Source: Cyclina sinensis
Lineage: Eukaryota; Mollusca; Bivalvia; Venerida; Veneridae
Assembly: GCA_012932295.1 (NCBI GenBank)
Contig: JAAONU010000001.1
Location: 18,414,120-18,478,119 of the forward strand
Reading direction: 5' to 3'
DNA: 64,000 nt
Made by a program: the position numbers and the translations under genes. How positions within the stretch are numbered: position 1 is the stretch's first letter; every line of letters begins with the position of its first letter. Shown here piece after piece: positions 12,001 to 20,447 of this stretch. The notes under the pieces were generated by a model that was not told the DNA's origin, made no database searches, and worked only from the letters and a program-made list of their open reading frames with translations.

Positions 12001-13082
12001 CGTAGGGGTTAAATGACCCTAAAGTAACTGATAAACCACACTTCTTCTAAATAATATATAAATACAAGGGAACCAACTCATCGGATTTCCTTTATAAGTC
12101 CATTTGGACACGGGTTCGCAACACTTTTCACCTCAAGCAAAACAGCCTGCACGCGTATTCGGCGAAAACACTTGGTTCAGTTCGAAACAATGAACAAAAA
12201 TGCTTCTCTCACTAGCAATGGTCTTTCTCTAAATCTCCTTAGCCTCTCGGCATAAACTACTTTTTCTGAAAGACGACGAATACGGCAACCATTGTTGTTG
12301 TTGTCTCCGAGACAGAGGTGATTTCTGATTGGTTAAAATGAACCTAGGCGAAAGATGTTGCGAACCCATGTCCAAATGGATCCACAAAGGAAATCCGATG
12401 AGTTGGTTCCCTTGTATTTATATATAAACATGTATACAAAGGATGTTGGAGAAATGTGGTTTATAAGTATTTGTAGGGTCAGTTAACCCCTACGTACCGA
12501 TTCCCTGTGGATTGAACATGTTTCATAGATTTTAAACATTCAAAATAAATGATTACCTAAGATCTTTAGTAAAATCTTTATCTTTCTTACTATCTTTTAT
12601 AATTTTAATGTTCCTAACACGCACCTGCCTTAGGTGTTATTGTTTAATCAGTATTGACTTTTGGCAGTAATAAGTTGAAGACATGAAGTTGAAACATACC
12701 TCATCTATCTGGTGTCCAATGCACTATGGAGCTCCTAATTTGTTTTTAATATGGATCTTTTTATCGATATCGGTTATGCAATCAACATATCTACTCATTC
12801 AGCAATTCAAACATTGTTTAAATATTTCGCATTTTAAAGATCGCGACAAAAACATTAGACTTTACTCTAAATATTGTAATTCTCTGACAGACTTATCTCC
12901 CCTTGACTGGATGTTTTCGAGTCGACAGCTGCAGAGAGTGATACGTTAAATATATTCACCTTTTGTAATCTTTCAACTAGAACTGCTTTAACTCCCGATT
13001 TATCGAGATCTCTCTTCTCTAACTGCGCCTTAAGATCAACCACGCGCAGATCTGTAACTCGTTTCGTTTCCTGCGTGGCCAT
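1..13082 (-). CDS. SAFB: SAFB/SLTM-like scaffold attachment factor B (3' end outside window)
   Basis: Nuclear SAP-RRM protein that binds matrix-attachment DNA and RNA and works in transcription and splicing. Coding exons, 5' to 3' on the minus strand: 13082-12960, 8371-8260, 7262-7228, 6540-6430, 5947-5885, 5249-5181, 4958-4919, 4284-3648, 2466-2441, 2005-1920, 1311-1162, 842-737, 556-287, 66-1. All junctions are GT-AG and keep frame, giving about 631 codons before the window edge. Order: SAP domain (residues about 8-50), acidic E/D/S/T-rich linker, RRM (about 409-484, RNP2 LWVSSL and RNP1 RCYGFVTM), Lys-rich then His/Arg/Asp-rich segment, and [10 protein letters not shown], typical of SAFB proteins just after this region. 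Vertebrate SAFB, SAFB2 and SLTM are paralogues, so the symbol is used in the family sense. The start is ATG at 13082-13080. The exon 4 acceptor (TTGGAG) has a weak pyrimidine tract. Confidence 0.9.
287..556 (-). CDS. SAFB: SAFB His/Arg/Asp-rich exon
   Basis: 270 nt encoding a Lys/Asp/Glu stretch followed by about 62 residues in which 16 are histidine, mixed with Arg, Asp, Gly and Ser (runs such as [20 protein letters not shown]). Mixed-charge RD/HD repeats of this sort are common in nuclear-speckle proteins; that role is inferred here. It enters and leaves in phase 1. Confidence 0.85.
1162..2005 (-). CDS. SAFB: SAFB RRM domain, two exons
   Basis: Exons 2005-1920 and 1311-1162 together encode one RNA recognition motif. 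RNP2 is LWVSSL and RNP1 is RCYGFVTM, with flanking blocks [20 protein letters not shown] and [15 protein letters not shown]. These blocks are close to the SAFB family RRM as I know it. The intron between them (1312-1919) holds the palindromic TTAA element at 1495-1736. Confidence 0.92.
1495..1736. mobile_element. palindromic TTAA-flanked MITE (piggyBac-like ends)
   Basis: The 242 bp is an almost complete inverted repeat. Both ends read TTAACCCTT when taken outside-in, and the arms share GCGACCAGTGCAGA, AGATCAGCC and GTGCAGTCTGATCAGGATCT. The TTAA is present at both ends, as for piggyBac-type target sites. No coding capacity. The element at 43459-43665 shares the same core. Confidence 0.7.
2093..2272. 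repeat. direct duplication, two units of about 90 bp
   Basis: Two adjacent units both contain CTCCAAAATAAAC, AGTCACAAGTA and ACAGATTCCATAAAAAA. They lie in the SAFB intron between exons 2466-2441 and 2005-1920. A run of 17 G follows at 2315-2331. Confidence 0.6.
2473..3531. other. SAFB intron, no feature seen
   Basis: AT-rich intron sequence between the micro-exon candidate and the exon at 2466-2441. I see no open frame, RNA gene or clear repeat in it. Confidence 0.4.
3532..3567 (-). CDS. SAFB: candidate 36-nt cassette micro-exon of SAFB
   Basis: The minus strand has a pyrimidine-rich acceptor ending in CATCTAG, 36 nt of open frame, then a strong donor (GTATGT). The upstream exon ends in phase 2 and the downstream exon expects phase 2. 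Inserting 36 nt keeps frame and adds 12 residues (about [12 protein letters not shown]) just before the RRM. It is not needed for an intact frame, so it is called an optional exon. This is inference from splice signals and phase only. Confidence 0.45.
3648..4284 (-). CDS. SAFB: SAFB large acidic linker exon
   Basis: 637 nt encoding about 212 residues of low-complexity Glu/Asp/Ser/Thr-rich sequence with no folded domain visible, between the SAP domain and the RRM as in SAFB proteins. It enters in phase 1 and leaves in phase 2. The donor is AGAG|GTTGGT; a GTAGGG six bases downstream would break the frame to the next exon, so the GTTGGT donor was chosen. The long open frame on the opposite strand here is only a shadow of this low-complexity exon. 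Confidence 0.85.
4325..4900. other. SAFB intron with an unassigned 120-codon open frame
   Basis: Between exons 4958-4919 and 4284-3648. The plus strand is open from 4333 to 4695 and reads through ordinary-looking sequence (for example [19 protein letters not shown]), but I do not recognise it, it lies antisense in an intron, and no splice or expression sign supports it. It could be a transposon or retrocopy fragment. Confidence 0.3.
5344..5762. mobile_element. TA-flanked MITE, Tc1/mariner-pogo type
   Basis: Terminal inverted repeat CAGTAAAGTCTCGCT at the left and AGCGAGACTTTACTG at the right, bounded by TA on both sides, 419 bp in between. Inside are repeated phrases such as 'GTCGTAATA' and 'GTGGTC'. 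No transposase is visible, so it is non-autonomous. It lies in the SAFB intron between exons 5947-5885 and 5249-5181. Confidence 0.7.
6094..6255. repeat. 24-bp tandem repeat, about 7 copies
   Basis: Unit GAATCCCAGAATACAAACAC plus AGCT or AGTT, repeated about seven times with a few substitutions. Because 24 is a multiple of three, all frames stay open and create false reading frames on both strands. It is intronic in SAFB. Confidence 0.85.
6541..7227. other. SAFB intron, no feature seen
   Basis: AT-rich intron between exons 7262-7228 and 6540-6430. No gene, repeat or RNA structure was recognised. Confidence 0.4.
7378..7700 (+). pseudogene. reverse transcriptase C-terminal remnant (non-LTR retrotransposon)
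   Basis: The plus strand reads [19 protein letters not shown], then RNMPVEVGC. After a frame break it continues [14 protein letters not shown] and [19 protein letters not shown] before a TGA at a usual Trp position. The pattern (pro-Val-Glu-Val-Gly-Cys-Arg-Gly-Phe, Gln-Ser-Leu) is the C-terminal block of retroelement proteins common in marine invertebrates. Frameshift and stop show it is dead. It lies in the first SAFB intron region, antisense to the gene. Confidence 0.6.
7790..8259. other. SAFB intron, no feature seen
   Basis: AT-rich sequence; only a short local repeat (AATTATTTACCATCAA twice, near 8210 and 8250) at the exon 2 donor, so the real donor at 8259 has a near-identical decoy about 40 bp downstream. 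Confidence 0.4.
8740..9160. repeat. diverged repeat copies flanking the 9163-10420 element
   Basis: Phrases such as ATAATTCATCAGTATAGATC and AAGTTTCATCTAGTGGTATG recur, diverged, near 10440-10560 (ATAATTCATTAATATACATC, CAAGCGGTATG). The block therefore looks like an older repeat split by the insertion at 9163-10420. Confidence 0.4.
9163..10420. mobile_element. unclassified 1.26 kb element with GGGCATGG motifs at both ends
   Basis: The left end (GTTAAATCTAGG...AAAAGGGCATGG) is an imperfect inverse of the right end (CCATGC...TTTAGATTTAAC). The motif AAAAGGGCATGGCG recurs three times near 10335-10385 and in variant form near 9183-9250. Inside, a 140-bp unit is duplicated (about 9440-9577 and 9580-9715). 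No long open frame. The class is not clear. Confidence 0.45.
10850..11250. repeat. duplicated 80-bp segment of unknown repeat
   Basis: 10851-10932 and 11170-11250 share 'TACCATG.ATAAC', CTTAACTTAGCAA, GACACTCCAACCA and GTCGCTAAAGAGCT. The second copy ends exactly where the LINE sequence begins, suggesting the LINE inserted there. Confidence 0.45.
11250..12010 (+). pseudogene. 5'-truncated LINE with reverse transcriptase remnant
   Basis: The plus strand encodes [12 protein letters not shown], the catalytic F-A-D-D box of a non-LTR reverse transcriptase. [13 protein letters not shown] and ENAKYL (the usual YLG block, damaged) follow. After frame breaks come [20 protein letters not shown] and [20 protein letters not shown], the normal C-terminal blocks of Jockey/CR1-like ORF2. 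The frame ends in TAA at 12010-12012. It is truncated upstream of the FADD box and broken by several frameshifts, so it is a dead copy in SAFB intron 1. Confidence 0.75.
11977..12510. repeat. large inverted repeat at the LINE 3' end
   Basis: Left arm 11977-12130 and right arm 12346-12510 are inverse copies. Shared blocks include ACAGGGAATCG, CGTAGGGGTTAA, AAATACAAGGGAACCAACTC, ATCGGATTTCCTTT and GGGTTCGCAAC. The left arm overlaps the last codons and tail of the LINE. So either a second LINE tail lies here in opposite orientation, or a foldback element took up the tail. Confidence 0.65.
12960..13082 (-). CDS. SAFB: SAFB first coding exon: SAP DNA-binding domain
   Basis: Forty-one codons starting [20 protein letters not shown]. 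The pattern of two short helices with a [12 protein letters not shown] second helix is the SAP fold, used for binding AT-rich scaffold-attachment DNA. The domain is completed in the next exon (8371-8260), which begins [14 protein letters not shown], the usual SAFB continuation. The donor is AAG|GTGAAT. The first intron is 4.6 kb and is largely repeat DNA. Confidence 0.9.
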
Positions 13083-13170
13083 CTTTCCTCAGAAAATGGC
13101 GTAAATGACGGAGATCAATGTCGAGGCCATTGATTGGTCAGTGCGCGACTTCCGAGTTTGTACCTAAGCC
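13083..13170 (-). promoter_or_regulatory. putative SAFB promoter / 5'UTR
   Basis: Immediately upstream of the SAFB ATG the sequence is less AT-rich. It contains an inverted CCAAT box (ATTGG on plus at 13133-13137), an ETS-like CGGAAG (minus, 13149-13154) and an AAAATGGCG motif at 13093-13101. These suit a housekeeping TATA-less promoter. The transcription start is not defined. Confidence 0.4.
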
Positions 13171-13189
13171 AGTCTATATAAAAAAAACT

Positions 13190-15060
13190 ATCATACGAAA
13201 TGGAAAGAAATGAAAGAAATGGAGTTGAGGGTCAAAAAGGTCTGGATTACCAGCCCGTATTGCATACCCTGTTAATTGATACAGTGCGTCGGAAAATTGA
13301 AACTAAAAACCAGGCTTTGAAGTAATCATGCTAGTTAGAATCTGAAAAAAGAAAGAAAAGATTCTGGAATGGAAGCAGTTTTTTTCTTATCGATAAATGA
13401 AGGTAAATAACAACAAAGAGCATGGATCTAGTTCTTGATACTTCAGGTCATGTATTTTTTCCATTTCAAATTTTGTTGACTCATTCTTTTTATTAATTTT
13501 ATTTAAAATTCATTTAACTTGAAAAAAAACTTCAAAGTCGATATTAAATCAATAAATAAAGGAATGAATTCATGAACGAACAAATGAATGAATTGATGAA
13601 CATACACATTAATAATAACAATATAATTAAGAATCTTCTAAAATTCTAGTCATGTCACTGCGAATATTGCTACACTAGACTACACCAGTCTGACAGAACA
13701 AAAAAAATAAAAATAAAAAGACGCAGCCATTCTATCTGTTATTAAACTCATATTTCAAAAGCGGATGATGTCGTGATTTAAGTTAAAAAATTTATGCGAA
13801 AATTAATCTGTTCAACATAATCAAAGACGTCTTTGATATAATTAACCAAATCGCTGTATCGTCATAGTGCATATTATTAGCACAATGATATCTATCTATC
13901 TTCCATTAATGTCAAACCCCTGGTGGGGACCTAGACATTTGACCTAGACCTAGATATTACAGGTGACACAAAAAAAACAGGACTTGAGCATCTGTTATAC
14001 AACTGAAATACAGTGAATTAAAAAAAATAGCAAAGCTGGCTAATTTCTCGTTCTAAGCTGGCATGAAATTTTGCCAAATTTGAAACTTAAAACTATAGTT
14101 TGCGGACTCGAGTCACGACTATATATAGAAGAGACATTTTGAGTTGCTAGGTCAAGGTATATAAACTTAACTGCAGGTGTTTCTCCCGTTAGACCCGAGT
14201 TTAAACTTCGCTTCGAGAAATTAAGAATATAAAATAGCAAAATCTACTTAAACAATGAGGCGTATCATATATCAATATTATGTGATATCTTAAGCTTCAA
14301 ATATAGGCAAAATATACACACTTACTAACCAATACAAAGGCCAAGATTCTGGCAAGTTACATTAACTGTGGCATCCAATTTCTTCCAGTAAGCTCCCCCC
14401 TCCTCACCTCTTTATGCACTTTGATACTAATAGGCACGGCTAACCTTTTTCGGCAAGTTGAATATTTTTCAGCTTCAACAAATAGCAATGAATAGGCACT
14501 TTACACTGTTACTAACGAGTACTAAAAGTCATGACGCTGTTTAGTTACATAACTGTGTCAACCATTTTCCTGCAGTAATCTCTTCTTCCCGAACTAAGTG
14601 AATAGATAAACCTTTTTTGACAAGTTGGATATTTTTCAGCTCCTACTAACAGCAGACAGTTTTGATAGGAAATGGGTATTGTTTATACATTTTAGATTAT
14701 TCAGACTTGCATAAGACATGGAGTCATCATGTCCTAACTCATTTCATACCTTATCTATAAAAATCAAAACAGTTCCTTATGGCTTTGTGTTTGTGTCATT
14801 TATTTTTGAAATTATTTTCATTAAAAAACTTGTGTATAATAAAGATACATTTTGTTATAATACAATATATATATAATACCCCTTGATTAACAGTGTATGG
14901 TCCCTATTTTTTGTCAGTAGACAGTCCAGTTGCTGAATTTAGGTTAAGGTCTAAAATGCAGAATAAAATGCAGAAAACAGACCGCACTGCATTTTAGACC
15001 TTTCCGAATTTAGTTTATAATATGTGTTAACGACGGGAGTCTGGCTGTCCCACGTTCTTA
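13190..15060. other. intergenic, nothing recognised
   Basis: AT-rich DNA between the SAFB promoter and the 15080 LINE remnant. No conserved coding segment; only short simple repeats such as GAATGAATGAAT near 13565. Confidence 0.4.
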
Positions 15061-15079
15061 AGTTTTGTTCCTGACAAGA

Positions 15080-15660
15080 ATGCTTCAGTGTGAATATTTG
15101 TTTACCAAACACATGATCTTTCTTAGACAGAAAGACAGGCAGATAACTTTATTTCACCCAAGATATTTTAAAATACAACATGAGGATAGGCAAAATCAAA
15201 AACAAAAGCCATATCAAGATCCGGTAGAAATCTGCAGACAGAATTTTAAAGTATAAAGGGAGAATAATTAATTACGAATTTATAATAACTGGGGTATGAA
15301 ACTCAATACACAAAGACAAAAAAAAAAAGATTTTTGAACAAGGACGACATTCTTCCTATAATTTCAAGCTAAAATAATGAAACATAAGAAATAGTTACAC
15401 AATTCAAATATCTAGGAGTAACGCTATTCAAGAACGCTATTGCATTTCAAAAAAGAGAGCCACAACATATTTAGAATTCAATAAATAAAAATATGTATCT
15501 TAAGAGGTTAATTAATTAAAATGTTATTTACCATTCTTCTGTAAATTGTTTAAACATGGTACACTTTTTTGTAACACGTTTATCCCTTTTCATGTGTAAA
15601 TTAATGTATATTGGCTGTCTGTATGCTCATGCTATTTTATGCCAATAAAGATTATGCTGT
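15080..15660 (+). pseudogene. degraded LINE reverse transcriptase fragment
   Basis: Across several frames the plus strand gives 'GVxLNTQKTK', 'IFEQGRHSSYNFKLK' and 'IVTQFKYLGVTLFKN'. The last is the Y-L-G block seen after the catalytic core of non-LTR reverse transcriptases. Multiple stops and shifts. The piece ends near GCCAATAAAGATTATGCTG (15642-15660), which looks like a retroelement 3' end. Confidence 0.55.
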
Positions 15661-15669
15661 GTTATGAAT

Positions 15670-16410
15670 TTATAATAAGAGAGTACAAATGATTATTATC
15701 ATATTATCTGGTGTGAATAACATACCTCCTTTAATTTTGAGTTGGTCTTTCTGGTATTTTCAATGGTTTAAGTCTGGAACCAGTTTGCCAAACATGTCTG
15801 CGCCCATGGAAGTTTGTTGTTTATGAGAGAAAAATAAATACAGGAGTTATAACGAAGTATCTGCAGCCAGATTTATCTGACTGTAAGTGTTTTGTTTCTG
15901 AAATGCATATCTGTATAATTTAAGTTATTTTGTTGTCTGTTTTGGCCAGAAAATTAGAAGAGAATCCTTTCGCCCCAAAATCTTTTCGACCCCACGCCTT
16001 TCCCTTTCTAAGAAAGTGTTGAAGTTTGCATTACATCATATGTTATAACGTTCCATATTTAATCTTTATTTTTCTTCAACAGAAACTGACTACTTCCCTC
16101 TCTTGTGAAAATATGTTGATGCTATCATTGGAAATAATAAACTCCTTTTTGGGGAATATGATCATGTGGACTGTCGTAGTCCTACCTGCAAACACATTAC
16201 ACTAAACAATTTCAATTATTGATCCGAAGGCACCGACGGGAGCTATCAGTTATCAGATTTGTTTTTCATAGTCAGTTGGTCTTTGACAAGTTTATTAGGG
16301 TGTAATTGGGATGGACTAGCAAGGTGTGATATACAGAGAAGGTCATGGACTTATGTTGTGTATTTGTTCTTGGCAGATTTTGTGATTGTTTATATTGGCT
16401 GGATTTACAT
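15670..16410. other. intergenic, with one strong isolated splice donor
   Basis: No coding signal. CT|GTAAGTG at 15881-15888 is a good donor and could end an untranslated first exon of the TEDC2-like gene, whose first coding exon has an acceptor just before its ATG. This is a weak guess without transcript data. Confidence 0.2.
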
Positions 16411-16411
16411 A

Positions 16412-16600
16412 AGAAGCGGATGTGGTCCTGTGGTAACACACTGAACTGGTAAACAAGGGGTCCCAAGTTCAATCCCCCGCTCTTCCACTAACATTACAGT
16501 TTGTGAAGGCAATCCGGATCACTAAATTTATTTGCCTATCACAGTAACATTAAATATGTATTTAAAAAAAATTTTTTTGTGTTTTTGTCTTTTAATAGCA
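16412..16600 (+). mobile_element. tRNA-derived SINE
   Basis: The segment has a pol III A-box-like TGGTCCTGTGGTAACACACTG and, about 35 bp on, a B box AGTTCAATCCC (16466-16476), followed by an AT-rich tail. The spacing and the intact B box indicate a tRNA-derived SINE rather than a functional tRNA, since no full cloverleaf with paired acceptor stem is seen. Confidence 0.55.
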
Positions 16601-17069
16601 TCACCTAACAAATAATGTTGTCACTGCATTTCCTAGTCGTGTATGTTGTGAGATAGACTGTTTCTATTTTTAGCTCTTTGTGTAGTGTATATGAATCAAG
16701 TGGAGGTCATCAGATTCAGTTGCAGGGGTTACCTCAAAATCTAATTTAACTGTAACAATTTGACTGCTACATATATGGTAGAACCACTGCAACTGGAAAT
16801 TAATAAAAGTCTAGTTTAAAAACCTTAGTATTTATTCTTTATTCAGTGCAACATGACATACACTGTTACGCAACTCAGTGTCAGGCTTAGTAATGTACTT
16901 TTAAAATACCCGTCCCCACCCACACCAAACAGTCATGTTCATCAATGCATCTTAAACAATATCCATAGCCTGCTGTTTATAATCATGTCTTACAAGATAC
17001 GTGCATCGGATAACAGCACCTCCACCTATTTTTTGTGGTGCTGGCCAAGGAGGGAAGCTTGGCTGCTCC

Positions 17070-18901
17070 TTAAAGGTCATGCGACACAAAATTTTGACCT
17101 CGAAATTTTCATATGAGCGAAAAATATAAATCTATCTATGACAGTTTTTCAAAATTCCGCAGGTAATTTCCATCTTAAAGATGTTTTTTATAGCAAATTA
17201 AAATCCATATTTTACGCACTTGGTCGCGCGCACCTGTCATGCGCGAAACCGGAAGTGACGCACATTTATCCCTTGCCACTTGACACAGCTGCCTGGACTG
17301 TTAACAAAAACTTACGATGGAAAGTGAATATGTAGACTGAAAAAAACCAAATGGAGCAAATTAAACTATCATCATCAATATACATTGAAGATTGTTTAAA
17401 TAAATAATTTGAATTTTTGATGGAATTACAAAGCCAATGAGCACAACTTATTTAGAGGCTAGTTCAAGTGGGGTTATAAAATGAAAAAAAGATGCATCAG
17501 TGAAAATATCTAGAGATATTTTCCAAGTTACTTATCCAAAAAGATTTTGAACATACTCATTGTTATCCCATACAGTTTTTTGGAAGACTTGATTAGCTAA
17601 CTCCAATCGACAGATTTTTTTCCATAAAAACGTTCTCTTTGCAGTGAAGTGTTGCTTATTTTTCTGTAATATATTTCGCCTGAGGTACGTGTAAGAAATC
17701 TTTGACTATATCTATGATTTTTTTCATTATAAATGCTTATCTTGTTTTACTTATTCATTCTAGATTTTTTTTGAAAACAAAACAATGATCAAAGAACAAA
17801 TAATATGGTCAGAAGAAGCCCTAAAAACTATGTCAAATTCAGAACACAAACACCTAACTTTTTTTTTTTTGTTGTTAACTGTGTACATTAAGAAGTCGAA
17901 TGATTTTCATTTTCATCATAAATAGATCTATTACATTTAATTATCGTAGTAAAATATTTAACTGCATGGAAGCTCCTTTGGCAAAAATCATTGTGACATG
18001 CTAATTGGAAGCAACTATTACATAATGTTTTCACAAGTGTGACTGATCAAAAGTAATTCAAACAATTTGTAAGACCGCTTGCCATAAAATTTTGCTAATT
18101 GTCTCAACTTTAACATTGATTGGGTCATAAAAAAAGTTAATTGCTTTGTTTTGACAGCTATGCAGAATATACAAGGGTCCCATTTGGGTAGGTTAATTTG
18201 CATAAATCCCACATGATTTATGGATCTACGACATTTCATTGTATATTAATTTATAAGCAGACACAAATTTTTGCTTGATGGACATGCCATATTATTTTGC
18301 AAACAATATCCCAACGTGAAGATACACTGTAGTGTGAATTTCCATTCCAGTGAAACAAAGGTCAACTAAACTCACTTTAATTTTACTACACTTAAATGAG
18401 GAAGTGTTACACATGTCAAAACGTGGAGAAGATTTTTTAAGTTTTATCTAGAAGCACAACTTGAAAGAAATTGGAATATTTTTTTATCACATTCTCTGCT
18501 AAGGTAAAATTACAACCCGTTCTCGCGGCATAAAGTTTGAATTTAGTTATAAAAATCGAGAAGTAATCACACATTTTTTTAAATTTGCATACTATTTTTA
18601 TAAGTGTGCCTTTATTGTGTTTCTAGCACTTGTTAGTGCTATTTTTGCATTTAAAAACGGATGCTTTATGAGCAGTGTAATTCTGCACTACTGCCTCGTA
18701 CAGTAGGGATAAATCTACGTCACAGCCAAAAAATGCGGCGGAAACTACCGATGTGGAAACGGAAACAGCCGAGCATCAAAAACATGTTTTTTCTTATCAA
18801 AAGCAATATTTTCATAATTTCGTAATTAAACCATTTTAATCAGTACATTATGATTATTTTGAATAGACAAAGTTGCTATAGTCGTGTCACATGACCTTTA
18901 A
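17070..18901. mobile_element. 1.8 kb TTAA-flanked non-autonomous DNA element
   Basis: Left end TTAAAGGTCATGCGACAC, right end GTGTCACATGACCTTTAA: an 18-bp terminal inverted repeat with one mismatch, carrying TTAA at each boundary as in piggyBac-type insertions. The interior (AT-rich, no long frame) has no visible transposase. Confidence 0.65.
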
Positions 18902-20029
18902 ATGATAGAAAACAGTAAATCAGACGGAAGTGAAAATGCAATTATAAAAGCAATTCAAATTTATTATTGAATAATATAAACCAAAATGGAACAATCATAC
19001 AATGCCTATGAAAAAAAACCAAAAGACAATATTATGCTGAATGTATTCCTTTTGCAATTTACAATATTGGAAATGCATTCAGAGATGAATTTTACCTTAG
19101 TAACTGACTGTTGCCTCAGGATGGAGCCTTAGCAAGCATTTAAGGTGAGGGTGCCAGGGTTACAATTGACAGGTGCAATCATTATTTTCTTGATACTGAT
19201 TAGCATAGCCTAAATCATTTTGCATAATACTTGGCATTTAAAAATTCACACTAATAAAATACCTTTTGTATAAAAGTATCACTTTGAAGATAGACATTTT
19301 AGTAGTACTTTCTTCATGTTTCAATTTTGTGAGGGGTCGGTCAGGAGAAGAAAGAGATTTGGGATTAAAAGCGTTATTTTGAAAAAAAAATGCAATAATA
19401 TATCTTGGTGTTTAAAAAATGCTAGAATATATGTAGTTAGTGTGTTACTGTTAGTAGGCCTACTGCAGTGGTTACTACAATGTAATTGCAAAGTCAAAGT
19501 TTTAATTAAATCATCTTAAAAAAGTATAAAATATTTTTTTTTAAATATTATTAAGGATGAGAAATATCACTTACAAGTACAAATGAAACAAAACAGTTAA
19601 TTTAATAGAAAAAAGTAACTGTACAATTACAAACTTGAGAGGACCCCCTAAACCATGGCTGGTTGATTTGCATTGGCTTCTGGGACGTGCATTCTAGACT
19701 AAACAAGAATATTTGCAATAGCAAATTTCTCTAAGTGTAGACCTATGACAGGGTTATATTTTGCAAATTTCCTTTTTCTTTTTCGGCCACATTCTGTAAG
19801 ACACGAGCAATCAGTTTCCACGATAGGCAAGCAATATTCAAACATGTGCGTGAAATCGTCTGTTCTTGATCTAATTCGACTGGACATTTGATGAACTTAA
19901 AGGCTTGCTACTTTGATTGTATTTTGATAATTCTAAAGCAAAAGGATTATGTTTTAAGAAATCAGTGTCCATACAATTATCGGTCGGGGTAGAGATATTT
20001 CAAAGGAAAAATTCATCATTGATTCGGAG
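18902..20029. other. intergenic, nothing recognised
   Basis: AT-rich. A 62-codon minus-strand frame near 19700-19890 has a basic run (CGRKRKRKF) but no recognisable family and no supporting signal. Confidence 0.35.
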
Positions 20030-20270
20030 TGCCTTTTGATTCGGATTGCCTTCATAAACTGTACTAATAGTCTTTCGGATGAGACATTAAACCAAGGTCC
20101 CATGTATCAGTGCTATACACTAAGCATGCAAAAGAACCAGGGGTGTCTCAGGAATGGGATGCTTTCTGTATCTTGCACTACCCCCACAACATAAAATAAC
20201 TTATCTCTTCAGGGTGCATCGGTCATATGGGCAACCGGTACTGACGATAAATAAGCTCAAATAGATAGAT
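20030..20270. mobile_element. SINE with conserved marine-invertebrate 3' domain
   Basis: Contains CTTTCGGATGAGACATTAAA, CAAGGTCCCATGT, then GCATGCAAAAGAACC. This reads like the conserved central/3' domain (TTTCGGATGAGACGTTAAAC...GCACGTTAAAGAACC) of SINEs found in many marine invertebrates; the assignment is from memory. It lies about 180 bp upstream of the first coding exon of the TEDC2-like gene. Confidence 0.55.
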
Positions 20271-20447
20271 AAGGAATAGAAAATGGTCAATTTCTGGACC
20301 AACTGAAATGGGATTTTTGGAGATGCAAACTGGTCCCAGAGATTCTGAATCAGTCTGCACCGACGATTTGTCAGATTTCTGCAAGCCTGTATGTATATTA
20401 TGTAAAGCATGATCAAGTGTTCAGCCAATATTTTTTGTCATTTCAGG

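Noticed and set aside
16412..16490. Functional tRNA gene
   Set aside because: B box is good, but no complete cloverleaf or paired acceptor stem; read as a SINE.
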